A DNA stretch of 35,496 nucleotides from Verrucomicrobia bacterium Tous-C9LFEB (GTDB lineage Bacteria; Acidobacteriota; Terriglobia; Terriglobales; Acidobacteriaceae): the NCBI GenBank assembly GCA_903970445.1, contig CAJCIP010000121.1, forward strand, positions 1 through 35,496. The letters are read 5' to 3'. How positions within the stretch are numbered: the stretch's first letter is position 1; each line of letters starts with the position of its first letter. Below are positions 24,551 through 32,875 of this stretch, piece after piece. Both the position numbers and the translations under genes were made by a program. The notes under the pieces are model-generated. The model was not told the origin of the DNA and ran no database searches. It worked only from the letters and a program-made list of their open reading frames with translations.

Positions 24551-25786
24551 CTAGCTGTACCGCAACCAGCGCAGGATTTCCGGCAGGTTGGGTTTTTTGC
24601 CGTACATCAAAATGCCCACGCGATAGATACGGGAGGAAACCCAGATAACTCCGAGGATCGTGAGCGTCATGAGAACGATGGATAAAACAATCTCCCAAGG
24701 TGCGACGTAGGTGAGCGAAGTTCGAAAGTTCATCAGCAACGGACTACAAAAGGGTATGAGCGAAACAACCCTTGCCAGAACAGAATCGGGCGCCTTGACG
24801 ATGGTAAAAACCATCACCATGCAGAAGGCCAAGGGAACCACCAGAAAGAGATTTAGCTGCTGGAGTTCCTGTTCAGAATTGGTCATCGCGCCTAGTGAGG
24901 CCGCGATGCTGGAATAGAGCAGGAAGCCGAAGACGAAGTAGAGCAGGAAGTACAGTGTCTGGGCAACGCTGACCGGAGCCTGCGCCGCGCCACCTCCCAT
25001 CAGCCCTGCGGCGTAAGGCGTGCTCGCAAGCACAAGAGCTGCGACCATCCACACAAGTATCTGCGTAAGACCGACCGCGCCGACGCCGAGTATCTTTCCA
25101 GCGAGAAGCTGGTCAGGAGTGATCGTGGCGAGCAGTACTTCAAACACCCTGCTGGTCTTTTCCTCAATGATCGAGCGCGCCGTGTTCATGCCATAGAGCA
25201 TGATGACCATGTACATCAAGAAAAAGAAGAAATAAGCAACAAAGAACGCGACTCGCATGTTGCCGCTGCTGCTCGTGTCGATGTCCACAGGCGCGGTGAT
25301 CGTATCGATTTCCTGTGCGCTAAGACCTCGCTTGAGCAGGCCCTCCCGCGAAACAACAGCGTCCACGCTGCTTTCGATGGAGTCTTCCGTGGAGACATCA
25401 CCGGCGGAGCGCGCATGATACTCGAACGTTGGCCTTGCTCCCGCTTGTGTGGGTTCCGCAATCCAGAGATACCCGGCGAGCTTCGATCCGCTGTTGTGCA
25501 GCTGAGCATTCAGCGAAGCTCGAGACATCTCTGATGGCTTCCAGAGGTCAACCTGCATTTCACTGTGCTTGCCGTTCTCGAGCTTGCTTTTCAGGTCTTC
25601 GCCAAGCTGCTTGTCACTCGTCACGATAGCAATATGCGAATTCGTCTTCGTGCGGGCCATCAAATAACTGGAGCCGGCAATGAGCGCGGCCATTGCACAA
25701 GGAATCAAGATGGTGGCCAGGAGAAAACCCTTTGTGCGCACGCGTTCCATGTATTCGCGTCTTGCAATCAGCCATACGTTATGCAT
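24551..25786 (-). CDS. ABC-2 type transporter permease (NatB-like)
   Basis: A 411-residue membrane protein. One membrane helix lies near the N-terminus (about 20-44, LLATILIPCAMAALIAGSSYL), then a large extracytoplasmic domain (about 45-180), then about five helices from 185 to the end (VAFFVAYFFFFLMYMVIMLYG, then NTARSIIEEKTSRVFEVLL, the family's cytoplasmic coupling motif). This is the NatB/YhaP type, which pairs with a NatA-type ATPase to export ions or small molecules; the substrate is unknown. Its ATG overlaps the ATPase stop by eight bases, so the two are coupled. Confidence 0.9.
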   Translation of the reverse strand: MHNVWLIARREYMERVRTKGFLLATILIPCAMAALIAGSSYLMARTKTNSHIAIVTSDKQLGEDLKSKLENGKHSEMQVDLWKPSEMSRASLNAQLHNSGSKLAGYLWIAEPTQAGARPTFEYHARSAGDVSTEDSIESSVDAVVSREGLLKRGLSAQEIDTITAPVDIDTSSSGNMRVAFFVAYFFFFLMYMVIMLYGMNTARSIIEEKTSRVFEVLLATITPDQLLAGKILGVGAVGLTQILVWMVAALVLASTPYAAGLMGGGAAQAPVSVAQTLYFLLYFVFGFLLYSSIAASLGAMTNSEQELQQLNLFLVVPLAFCMVMVFTIVKAPDSVLARVVSLIPFCSPLLMNFRTSLTYVAPWEIVLSIVLMTLTILGVIWVSSRIYRVGILMYGKKPNLPEILRWLRYS

Positions 25787-26711
25787 CGACTCTGCCTCCG
25801 TCCTCGGCGTATTCCGCAGTCGCCTTCACCGTCTCGATGAAAATGTCCTCCAGTGTTGGCTCGATGACTTCAAAGCGCTGGAACTGTGTGCCGTTTGCGA
25901 TCGCCGCGGCCAGCACTTCCTGCGCCTGCTCTGATGCCGTCAGCGTTATCTCCGCGACTCCAGCATAATTGTTCGCCTGCAACACAGATGGATGCCGCAG
26001 AAACGCATCGCTTCCGGTAAATACCGCTTGGACGCGGTTGCGTGTATAGCGACCCTTGACTTCGCGCATACTTCCGCTCAGCACCAGCCGGCCGCGATAG
26101 ATGATCGCAATGGCATCGCACAGCTTTTCTACCTGGTCCATGCGGTGCGTGCTGAAGAGAACAGCCTTCCCATCACTGCGCAGTTCGATCAGCGTCCTCA
26201 TCAGCAGCTCGGCATTGACAGGATCAAGACCGCTGAACGGCTCGTCCATGATGATCAACTCGGGCTCATGAAGCAGCGCAGCAATGAACTGTATCTTCTG
26301 CTGCATGCCTTTCGACAGCTCTTCGGTCTTCTTGCCGATCGCCTCGACAATTTCCATGCGCTCGCACCAGCCAAGAGCTCGTTTGCGAGCAGTCGTTTCA
26401 TCAAGACCGTGCAGCTGCCCGAGAAAGACGAGCTGGTCGAGCACTTTCATCTTCTTGTACAGGCCGCGCTCCTCAGGCAGATAGCCAACGCGACCCAGCA
26501 GTGATCGCTGAAATGGCTGTCCAAAGAGGCGCACCGAACCCGAATCGGGCACGGTCATCCCAATCATCATGCGAATGGTACTGGTCTTTCCCGATCCATT
26601 TGGCCCGAGCAAACCGAACATGGTTCCAGGCTCAATGGCCAGAGAAAGACCTTCGACGGCGACCTTGGTGTCATACACCTTACGAATGTTTTGTAGTTCT
26701 ACGATGGGCAT
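25779..26711 (-). CDS. ABC transporter ATP-binding protein (NatA-like)
   Basis: A 310-residue ATPase. Walker A is GPNGSGKT (36-43), then YLPEERGLYKKM (78-89, the Q-loop area typical of the NatA group), signature LSKGM (132-136), Walker B LIIMDEP (152-158) and H-loop STHRMDQVE. A C-terminal accessory domain from about 215 (DUF4162-like) ends in FEVIEPTLEDIFIETV. It energises the downstream permease. ATG 26711 is chosen (MPIVELQNIRKVYD); TTG 26738 would add nine residues. It heads a minus-strand operon of ATPase, permease, acyltransferase and probably queA. Confidence 0.93.
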   Translation of the reverse strand: MPIVELQNIRKVYDTKVAVEGLSLAIEPGTMFGLLGPNGSGKTSTIRMMIGMTVPDSGSVRLFGQPFQRSLLGRVGYLPEERGLYKKMKVLDQLVFLGQLHGLDETTARKRALGWCERMEIVEAIGKKTEELSKGMQQKIQFIAALLHEPELIIMDEPFSGLDPVNAELLMRTLIELRSDGKAVLFSTHRMDQVEKLCDAIAIIYRGRLVLSGSMREVKGRYTRNRVQAVFTGSDAFLRHPSVLQANNYAGVAEITLTASEQAQEVLAAAIANGTQFQRFEVIEPTLEDIFIETVKATAEYAEDGGRVDA

Positions 26712-26996
26712 GCAGCGGGAACGACTCTTTCTGGGCAAACTACAACTATCTGCGTAGGCAGAACGAAAATCCGAACACGATCCATCGTGCGTACAAAGAT
26801 CGCAGAACTCCGTGCCTCATACCGGCGTACCACTCGTTGGTAAGAAGCGTATTACCCGGACGCTTCATTCCATTCTATCCAGTCTTCCGGCAGACTAATC
26901 TCGTAGCGCGATTGAAGACGGCATTGAACGGGAGCAAGGTTTGCCGAGAAAGAGAAACTTGGTGACCATCTCCCACCGGCCAGAGAACACGGAGCC
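26712..26996. promoter_or_regulatory. Divergent regulatory region, ABC operon / GGDEF gene
   Basis: The 285 bases hold no gene. Two dyads stand out: CACGAT-CC-ATCGTG at 26776-26789 (perfect 6-bp arms) and TACCAC-TCG-TTGGTA at 26828-26842 (pairing core TACCA/TGGTA). The second resembles the dyad upstream of the EAL gene. Promoters for both directions must be here, but I cannot place them with confidence. Confidence 0.3.
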
Positions 26997-28526
26997 ATGA
27001 GCGAGTTTATCTGTGCAACCTCGCAGAACGAGAAGGAGCGCCTAGCAGCTTTGCGCGCTCTCGAGATACTCGATACGAACCCTGAACCCGAGTTCGATGA
27101 ACTTGTAGGTCTTGCTTCCGCCATCTGCGAAACACCGATGAGCGTCATTTCGCTCCTTGACTCCGACCGGCAGTGGTTCAAAGCACAGGTTGGCATGAAG
27201 GACCGCGAAACGCCGCGTGCTGTGGCGTTTTGCGACCACGCGATTCGTCAGCCGGAACTCTTTATTGTCGAAGACGCACGACAAGACGAACGCTTTGCCG
27301 TCAATCCGCTGGTAACGGGTGGCCCATTTCTTCGCTTTTACGCCGGCATCCCGGTCACAGGCCCGGACGGCCATGCGCTCGGCACACTTTGCGTCTTGGA
27401 TAGCAAACCGCGCACACTGACGGCCGGGCAGAAGGCGGCGCTTCGCATCCTTGCTTCGCAGGTGAATGCCAAGCTCGAGTTGCGCGATCAGCGGCGGAAG
27501 CTGGAAGAGGCCCTCCGTGTTGCCGAGGAAGCGCAGCGGAAGGCCCGGGAGTCGGAGGCGCGTTTTCGGACCTTCATGGACCACGCCCCACTCATCAGTT
27601 TTGTAAAGAACGAACGCGGTGAATTGCTCTATTACAACCAGCAGTTTGCTGAGGCTTTCAAGATTGATGGTGACTCGTGGCTGGGCAAAACCGCTTTCGA
27701 TCTCTTCCCGGAAAAGTATGCGGAGAGCTATCAGCGAGACGATCAGGAAGTGCTGCGCAGCGGTGTGGCTCGCGTGATTGAAGAAAGCTCTCAAAATACA
27801 TTGGGCGAGATCAATCACTGGCGATCACACAAGTTCCGGTATGTCAGCGTTGATGGCGAGAATCTGCTTGGCGGCGTTTCTGTGGAGATCACCGCAGAGC
27901 TGGAGCGTGACCAGAACCTGACACGCTCGCAGCAGGAGCTCGAAGAGGCCAACCTTCGGCTCGCCACGCTTGTGCGCATGGACGCATTGACAGGGCTGCA
28001 CAATCGGCGCGGTTTTGATGAGCGGCTACACGCTGAGTTCCAACGCGCGCGCCGGAATGGCCGGGATCTCTCTTTGCTCGTTTTGGACGTAGATAATTTC
28101 AAGCACCGCAATGACGCGTACGATCACGCTGAAGGCGACGAAACGCTGAAGCGCCTCGGCGGTATCCTAAAGACATCTGTGCGCGCCGGAGACCTGGTTG
28201 CCAGGTACGGGGGTGAGGAATTTGTTGCTCTGTTGCCTGAAACAAAGGAAGCGGAAGCGATCCTGCTCGCAGAGCGGCTGCTTTCAGCAGTAAGAAGTCA
28301 TGGGTGGAATAGAGAACCCGTCACAGTCAGCATCGGAGCCGCTTCCCTTCATCCGGCAATGCGAGATGAGAATCGCCTGCTTGCGCTCGCAGATGAAGCC
28401 ATGTACGCGGCCAAGCAAAACGGAAAAGACAAAGCTGTGAACTACGGTGCTTATCTGCGCCAGTTCACGACCGGGCTACCGTCGCTTACTGAGGCAAGCA
28501 AGGCGTCAAACTCGGTCTCGGCGTAA
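26997..28526 (+). CDS. Diguanylate cyclase, GAF-PAS-GGDEF
   Basis: A 509-residue cytoplasmic protein. A GAF domain (about 15-165) of the type starting with NEKERLAALRALEILDTNPEPEFD has an FYAGIPV...GTLCVLD core. A charged coiled coil (about 160-190) leads into a PAS domain (about 190-300; FRTFMDHAPLISFVKNERGELLYYN), then a GGDEF domain (about 325-490). The active loop is GGEEF (405-409). RAGD (396-399) sits five residues before it, matching the RxxD inhibitory site, so product feedback is expected. LTGLHNRRGF and DVDNFK are also conserved; the usual GH of NDxxGHxxGD reads DH. It makes cyclic di-GMP from two GTP. GGAG lies two bases from the ATG, a short spacing. Confidence 0.94.
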   Translation: MSEFICATSQNEKERLAALRALEILDTNPEPEFDELVGLASAICETPMSVISLLDSDRQWFKAQVGMKDRETPRAVAFCDHAIRQPELFIVEDARQDERFAVNPLVTGGPFLRFYAGIPVTGPDGHALGTLCVLDSKPRTLTAGQKAALRILASQVNAKLELRDQRRKLEEALRVAEEAQRKARESEARFRTFMDHAPLISFVKNERGELLYYNQQFAEAFKIDGDSWLGKTAFDLFPEKYAESYQRDDQEVLRSGVARVIEESSQNTLGEINHWRSHKFRYVSVDGENLLGGVSVEITAELERDQNLTRSQQELEEANLRLATLVRMDALTGLHNRRGFDERLHAEFQRARRNGRDLSLLVLDVDNFKHRNDAYDHAEGDETLKRLGGILKTSVRAGDLVARYGGEEFVALLPETKEAEAILLAERLLSAVRSHGWNREPVTVSIGAASLHPAMRDENRLLALADEAMYAAKQNGKDKAVNYGAYLRQFTTGLPSLTEASKASNSVSA

Positions 28527-28550
28527 GCTGCTAAGCCTTCTCTTACCTGC

Positions 28551-28584
28551 AATGGAAAGGTCCGCCGGAGCGGACCTTTCCATT
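28551..28584. terminator. Very strong bidirectional terminator hairpin
   Basis: A perfect 15-bp stem, AATGGAAAGGTCCGC against GCGGACCTTTCCATT, with a CGGA tetraloop. It lies between the ends of the convergent GGDEF (+) and rplQ (-) genes. T-rich stem ends serve in both directions. Confidence 0.88.
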
Positions 28585-28599
28585 CTGCGGCACTTCACC

Positions 28600-29079
28600 C
28601 TAGGACTGGGTTCCGCCCTCGCCTTGCTCGGTTTGGTTCTGCTCTTCCAACTGCTTCTGCAAATCTTCGCGACGCTTCTGGCGCGCCTCTGCTCGCTTCT
28701 CGGCTTTGGCATTCAATTCTTCCTCAGCTCCGAGCAACTCGATGTATGCCATCTCACCAGCGTCGCCCTTGCGAGGACCAGTGAGAACGATGCGGCTGTA
28801 CCCACCATTGCGCTCCGCATAGCGCGGCGCAACGGTTGTGAACAGGCGATCCACCGATTCTGGCGTCATGAGGTAAGCAAGCGCCTGACGGCGCGCGTGA
28901 ACGCTGCCGTTCTTACCTAGGGTGATCATCTTCTCCACCAACGGACGTGAAGCTTTCGCCTTTGTCACTGTGGTGTGGACTTTGTCATTGAGGATGATGG
29001 ACGTCACGAGATTGCGAAGCAACGCCCTTCTGTGACTGGTATTTCTTCCGAGTTTGAAACCGCCCTTGCGATGGCGCAT
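28600..29079 (-). CDS. rplQ: 50S ribosomal protein L17
   Basis: A large-subunit protein around the exit tunnel. A 159-residue product starting MRHRKGGFKLGRNTSHRRALLRN. The conserved core ends at about 120 (YIELLGAEEE), followed by a helical, highly charged tail (KAEKRAEARQKRREDLQKQLEEQ) longer than in E. coli, where the protein has 127 residues. ATG 29079 has AAGGAG nine bases upstream. It is the last gene of the alpha operon, followed by the strong hairpin at 28551-28584. Confidence 0.97.
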   Translation of the reverse strand: MRHRKGGFKLGRNTSHRRALLRNLVTSIILNDKVHTTVTKAKASRPLVEKMITLGKNGSVHARRQALAYLMTPESVDRLFTTVAPRYAERNGGYSRIVLTGPRKGDAGEMAYIELLGAEEELNAKAEKRAEARQKRREDLQKQLEEQNQTEQGEGGTQS

Positions 29080-29189
29080 TGCTTCGTCTCCTTCGGTCCA
29101 GGTCTTGCCTGTAGACCGGTGTGCATCCGTGATGCGAGGTGATGCGGAGCGATGAGGATTGAACCCCTCGCTCCGCATGTTTGAGTCGC

Positions 29190-30278
29190 TTAGAACGATT
29201 CCGTTTCCGGCTCAAGGTCGAGATCGTCTTCGTCCTCTTCTTCGTCGTCGAAGCTACCGTAGCTGGCCGCGAGCGTTGCTGCCGGAAGAACAGAGGTCGG
29301 ACCCGGGACAGGGTTGCCGTTCTCGTCGATCTTCATGCCGAGCGAGAGACCCATCTGAGCAAGGATTTCCTTGATCTCGTTCAGGCTCTTACGACCAAAG
29401 TTCTTGGTCTTCAGCATTTCGGCTTCGGTCTTCTGGATCAGTTCACCGATCGTCGCGATGTTGGCGTTCTTCAGGCAGTTGTAGCTGCGCACGGAAAGCT
29501 CAAGCTCTTCTACGGAGCGGTTGAGATTGTCGTTGCGAATGGCCGGACCGTCGTGACCGTCATGTCCGCCAGCTTCCATCTCCTCTTCGAAGTTGATGAA
29601 GATGGTCATGTGGTCCTTCAGCAGCTTCGCTGAAAGTCCAAGCGCGTCCGCCGGAAGAACTGTGCCGTTAGTCCAGATCTCAAGCGTCAGCTTGTCATAG
29701 TCAGTGATCTGACCGAGACGGGCCGCTTCCACCAGGTAGTTGACCTTGCGAACCGGCGAGTGAACAGAATCCACCGGGATGAAGCCGATACCGAGGTCGC
29801 CATCGAAGTTCTTGTCGGCCGAGATGTAGCCACGTCCGCGCTTCAAGCGCATCTCCATATCGATGCGGCCACCTTCGGAGATCGTGCAGATGTACACGTT
29901 GGGATCAAGGATTTCAACATCGCCGTCGGCTTCGATCATGCCCGAGGTGACGACTCCTGCCTCATCAGCGCGCAGGTACAGCGCCTTCGGCCCATCGCCG
30001 TTCAATTTGAACGGAATTTGCTTGAGGTTCAGGATGATGTCAGTCGCATCTTCGACGACGCCGGCAATTGACTGGAACTCGTGCAGCACGCCTTCGATCT
30101 TGACGGCTGTGACAGCCGCACCCTCGATGGAAGCAAGCAGCGTCCGGCGCAGCGCATTGCCGATCGTCGTGCCGAAGCCGCGCTCAAACGGCTGCGCGGA
30201 AAACTTGCCGAATGTTGGTGTGAGAGTCTCATTATCGACTGCGAGACGCTTAGGCTTCTGGAAACCTCTCCAAAGCAT
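29190..30278 (-). CDS. rpoA: RNA polymerase alpha subunit
   Basis: A 362-residue product starting [20 protein letters not shown]. The N-terminal assembly domain (about 1-230) has [18 protein letters not shown] (31-48). The C-terminal DNA/activator-binding domain (about 255-325) has the family pattern [19 protein letters not shown] and [15 protein letters not shown]. After it comes a strongly acidic tail (about 340-362, [15 protein letters not shown]), not present in E. coli alpha. ATG 30278 has AAGGA seven bases upstream. It lies between rpsD and rplQ in the standard alpha-operon order. Confidence 0.98.
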   Translation of the reverse strand: MLWRGFQKPKRLAVDNETLTPTFGKFSAQPFERGFGTTIGNALRRTLLASIEGAAVTAVKIEGVLHEFQSIAGVVEDATDIILNLKQIPFKLNGDGPKALYLRADEAGVVTSGMIEADGDVEILDPNVYICTISEGGRIDMEMRLKRGRGYISADKNFDGDLGIGFIPVDSVHSPVRKVNYLVEAARLGQITDYDKLTLEIWTNGTVLPADALGLSAKLLKDHMTIFINFEEEMEAGGHDGHDGPAIRNDNLNRSVEELELSVRSYNCLKNANIATIGELIQKTEAEMLKTKNFGRKSLNEIKEILAQMGLSLGMKIDENGNPVPGPTSVLPAATLAASYGSFDDEEEDEDDLDLEPETESF

Positions 30279-30401
30279 GGTGAGTCCTTTCTTCCTTGCC
30301 GGCACGAAGCATTCTGCGCCAGTTCAAGGGTCGTACGGTGGTAAAGCAAACACGGTGAGACCGAAAGCAGGATGATTCCTGCACCCGGCCCTGATCCGTT
30401 A

Positions 30402-31034
30402 TTACTTCGAGTAAAGTTCGACGATCTGCTGTTCGTTGACCGGAAGATGAATCTCTTCGCGCTTCGGCAGGCTGACGATCTTGCCGGTCAGGTTGTCGGG
30501 TTGCGCATCGATCCAGGTCACGCGGTTCTGGCCGGAAGCGAAGTCCTTTGCAACTTGAAGCAGTACCAATTCCTTCGATCCCTGGCGGATTGCGACTTCA
30601 TCCCCAACCTTGCATTGGAAGCTCGGAATGTTGACCTTGCGGCCGTTGACCTGCACGTGTCCGTGGCGAACAACCTGGCGGGCCTGGCGACGCGAAAGAG
30701 CGAAACCAAGGCGGTAGCAAACGTTATCGAGACGAGTCTCGAGCTGCTGCAGGAGCAGGTCACCGGTAACGCCGGTTTTGTTCGCGGCCTTCTCGTAGTA
30801 AGCACGGAATTGGCTTTCGAGCGTGAAGTAGATGCGCTTCGCTTTCTGCTTCTCACGAAGCTGAAGGCCATAGCCGACAACCTTCTTCACTTTCTTGGAC
30901 TGGCCGTGCTGGCCTGGCGGGAAGTTGCGCTTTTCCACGGGGCACTTGTCGCTAAAGCACTTCGGCCCTTTGAGGAATAGTTTCTGACCGTCGCGGCGGC
31001 AAAGGCGGCAAACGGGTCCTGTATATCGTGCCAT
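30402..31034 (-). CDS. rpsD: 30S ribosomal protein S4
   Basis: A primary 16S rRNA-binding protein of the small subunit, often the translational repressor of the alpha operon. The 210 residues begin MARYTGPVCRLCRRDGQKLF. It is the zinc-binding form, with Cys9, Cys12, Cys26 and Cys31. The S4 RNA-binding motif is at about 98-160 (RLDNVCYRLGFALSRRQARQVVRHGHVQVNGRKV). AGGAG lies 11 bases before the ATG. Upstream, between it and rpsK, is a 148-base gap with a heptad repeat hairpin. Confidence 0.98.
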   Translation of the reverse strand: MARYTGPVCRLCRRDGQKLFLKGPKCFSDKCPVEKRNFPPGQHGQSKKVKKVVGYGLQLREKQKAKRIYFTLESQFRAYYEKAANKTGVTGDLLLQQLETRLDNVCYRLGFALSRRQARQVVRHGHVQVNGRKVNIPSFQCKVGDEVAIRQGSKELVLLQVAKDFASGQNRVTWIDAQPDNLTGKIVSLPKREEIHLPVNEQQIVELYSK

Positions 31035-31109
31035 TTCTTTCTATCTCCTGAACTTCAGTTGTCGATCGCTTTACACGCTGGCAGCGCTTCGTCGCGATCC
31101 GGGATTTTG

Positions 31110-31180
31110 AGTGAATAGTGAAAAGTAAATAGCGATCAAGATATTCACCTTGTTCACTACTCACTGATCACTATTCACTG
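31110..31180 (-). repeat. Heptad repeat hairpin between rpsK and rpsD
   Basis: On the transcribed strand, starting two bases after the rpsK stop, run CAGTGAA TAGTGAT CAGTGAG TAGTGAA (31180-31153). A reverse-complement heptad arm follows at 31132-31111. The 12 bases at 31110-31121 (AGTGAATAGTGA) and 31168-31179 (TCACTATTCACT) are perfect inverse complements with a 46-base loop. The unit is the same type as at the pyk and infA loci. Confidence 0.92.
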
Positions 31181-31182
31181 TC

Positions 31183-31605
31183 TTACACTCTGCGGCGCTT
31201 TGGCGGGCGGCAGCCGTTGTGCGGCATCGGCGTGACGTCACGAATCGAGCGAACTTCAATTCCGGCGGCAGCAAGCGCGCGGATTGCGCTCTCACGACCC
31301 GAGCCGGGACCCGCTACACGAACATCGACCGAGCGCACACCGTGGTCACGAGCTGCGTTGGCTGCATTGACTGCTGCCTGCTGCGCCGCAAACGGGGTGC
31401 CCTTACGCGATCCGCGGAAGCCGAGCGATCCCGAGCTCTTCCACGACAGCGTGTTGCCCTGCTGATCCGTGATGGTCACGATAGTGTTGTTGAAGCTGGC
31501 CTGGATAAAGACCAACCCAAACGGAACGTTTTTGCGTTCACGCTTTTTGAACTTCTTGCCCTTGCCGACCTTGGCGCCGGCACTCTTCTGCTGTGTCTTT
31601 GCCAT
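31183..31605 (-). CDS. rpsK: 30S ribosomal protein S11
   Basis: Part of the small-subunit platform. The 140 residues have a Lys-rich start ([19 protein letters not shown]), then [58 protein letters not shown] and the family C-terminus [18 protein letters not shown]. Its ATG lies three bases after the rpsM stop and has no clear Shine-Dalgarno of its own, which points to translational coupling. Confidence 0.98.
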   Translation of the reverse strand: MAKTQQKSAGAKVGKGKKFKKRERKNVPFGLVFIQASFNNTIVTITDQQGNTLSWKSSGSLGFRGSRKGTPFAAQQAAVNAANAARDHGVRSVDVRVAGPGSGRESAIRALAAAGIEVRSIRDVTPMPHNGCRPPKRRRV

Positions 31606-31608
31606 GGG

Positions 31609-31989
31609 TTACTTGGTCACTTTCTTCTTGCCGGCAACGGTTCCCTTGCGTGGGCCCTTGCGCGTGCGAGCGTTGGTGTGGGTGCGCTGTCCGCGAACCG
31701 GCAGGCTGCGGCGGTGGCGCAGGCCACGGTAGGACTGAATTTCAATCAAGCGTTTGATATTGAGGCTGATTTCCTTGCGGAGATCGCCTTCAATGCCACC
31801 TTGCTGCTCGATGACGGAACGAATCTTGTTGAGCTGATCCTCGTCGAGGGTAGCCATCTTGACGAACGGGTCAATGCCGGCGGCCTCAAGAATCTTGAGG
31901 GCGCGGGGATTGCCAATGCCGTAGATGTAGGTCAAGGCGATGCGAGTCTGCTTGTTTCCGGGCAGATCGACGCCAGCGATACGGGCCAT
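31609..31989 (-). CDS. rpsM: 30S ribosomal protein S13
   Basis: A head protein of the small subunit contacting the P-site tRNA. The 126 residues start [26 protein letters not shown]; the helix-two-turns-helix and the basic tail [27 protein letters not shown] are typical. ATG 31989 has AAAGG seven bases upstream. The open frame runs back to 32064, but that adds non-family residues. Confidence 0.98.
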   Translation of the reverse strand: MARIAGVDLPGNKQTRIALTYIYGIGNPRALKILEAAGIDPFVKMATLDEDQLNKIRSVIEQQGGIEGDLRKEISLNIKRLIEIQSYRGLRHRRSLPVRGQRTHTNARTRKGPRKGTVAGKKKVTK

Positions 31990-32204
31990 GGTTTGCCTTT
32001 CGGTTGTGCTCAAGCCTGCATAGCAGGGAGCGGGGCCTACGGTTGGGCGGCTGACCTTTGCCACAGCTACTGCTGATGGCTCTTGTCTCCTCCGGGTTCA
32101 TCGCAAGCCTTGACTTCGGCTAACTCGCCCGGTGGGGTCGCATGGAGGCTGGGATCGGGCTAAGGATTCAGAGAGCCTTGCTTCTAGATCCTCGCCCTAA
32201 ACTT
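31990..32204 (-). other. Long untranslated gap inside the alpha operon (rpmJ-rpsM)
   Basis: The 215 bases between rpmJ and rpsM have no supportable gene. The region is GC-rich, and on the transcribed strand it contains CCGGAGGAG (about 32089-32097), a near-perfect Shine-Dalgarno with no start codon at a usable distance. It could hold a leader structure for S4 autoregulation or an internal promoter; I cannot show either. Confidence 0.4.
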
Positions 32205-32321
32205 CTACCCTTGCCGTTGCTTATGCTTTGCGCTTGCACTGCAAATCACGCGCACAACACCTTTGCGGTGAATCACCTTGCATTTGTCGCAGATCGGTTT
32301 TACTGAAGCACGAACTTTCAT
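32205..32321 (-). CDS. rpmJ: 50S ribosomal protein L36
   Basis: A 38-residue protein that reads [15 protein letters not shown]..., then [21 protein letters not shown] and a TAG stop. It is the zinc-binding form, with Cys11, Cys14, Cys27 and His33. Length and sequence match the L36 family nearly throughout. It sits between infA and rpsM as in most bacteria. Confidence 0.97.
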   Translation of the reverse strand: MKVRASVKPICDKCKVIHRKGVVRVICSASAKHKQRQG

Positions 32322-32381
32322 TGCTTTCCCTACTTTCAGCCGGACTACCGGCTGGATTTCAACACTTCCAGGGGCGGATCG

Positions 32382-32423
32382 CTAGCTACTCACTAACAGC
32401 TTGCCACTGATCACTCGCCACTC
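32382..32423 (-). repeat. Heptad repeat array directly after the infA stop
   Basis: On the transcribed strand, immediately following TAG (32424-32426), run GAGTGGC GAGTGAT CAGTGGC AAGCTGT TAGTGAG TAGCTAG. Four of the six units keep the AGTGR core; the fourth and sixth are degenerate. The orientation relative to the preceding gene is the same as in the rpsK and pyk arrays. No clear inverted arm is visible here. Confidence 0.8.
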
Positions 32424-32642
32424 CTACTTGTAGCGATACACAATGCGTCCACGACTCAAGTCATAGGGGCTGAGTTCGATGGCTACGCGGTCGCCGGGAA
32501 GAATACGGATGAAGTTCTTGCGCATGCGACCCGAAACGTGAGCCAAAACCTGGTGCTTGTTTTCGAGTTCGACTTTAAACAGCGCATTCGGCAAGGTTTC
32601 TACAACCGTTGCCATCACTTCAATCGCATCTTCCTTCGACAA
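32424..32642 (-). CDS. infA: Translation initiation factor IF-1
   Basis: A 72-residue OB-fold factor that binds the A site of the 30S subunit during initiation. It reads (M)[19 protein letters not shown], then [20 protein letters not shown] and [15 protein letters not shown], essentially the family consensus. The start is TTG 32642 because family alignment begins at SKED and AAGGAG lies five bases before it. A longer ATG-started frame (32681) would add 13 foreign residues. It is the first gene of the alpha operon here; no secY, adk or map gene precedes it. Confidence 0.97.
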   Translation of the reverse strand: MSKEDAIEVMATVVETLPNALFKVELENKHQVLAHVSGRMRKNFIRILPGDRVAIELSPYDLSRGRIVYRYK

Positions 32643-32647
32643 ACGCT

Positions 32648-32653
32648 CTCCTT
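32648..32653 (-). promoter_or_regulatory. Shine-Dalgarno that fixes the TTG start of infA
   Basis: AAGGAG on the minus strand lies five bases before the TTG at 32642-32640. Together with the exact IF-1 N-terminus this decides the start in favour of TTG over the upstream ATG. Confidence 0.85.
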
Positions 32654-32774
32654 CGAGTGGGCATGGACTTGCCCGCCTCATGATTCTTAATACCTGTTTC
32701 GTGGGCTTCTTGTGACTCCGCCGGCCACACGGGCCTGGACGAAGACGGTGGAAGGTTCACGCACCATCTGCAAG

Positions 32775-32802
32775 TGTATAGGAAAAATGTCCCGCTTGAA
32801 AG
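32775..32802 (-). promoter_or_regulatory. Candidate promoter of the alpha operon
   Basis: On the minus strand, CTTTCA (32802-32797) and TATACA (32780-32775) are 16 bases apart. Transcription would start near 32768, about 126 bases before infA. The boxes match consensus only partly. The region 32643-32875 between infA and the divergent secreted-protein gene holds no gene. Confidence 0.35.
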
Positions 32803-32875
32803 CTGGCAGCACCAGAAGCCCGGGCTCGTCCAGAGAGAATGAGGCCGGGACGGGCAGAGTGCTACCCTCTCCGAA

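Noticed and set aside
31886..32101. A 71-codon frame after the CCGGAGGAG in the rpmJ-rpsM gap
   Set aside because: It starts before the Shine-Dalgarno, runs into rpsM in another frame and has an Arg-rich shadow composition.
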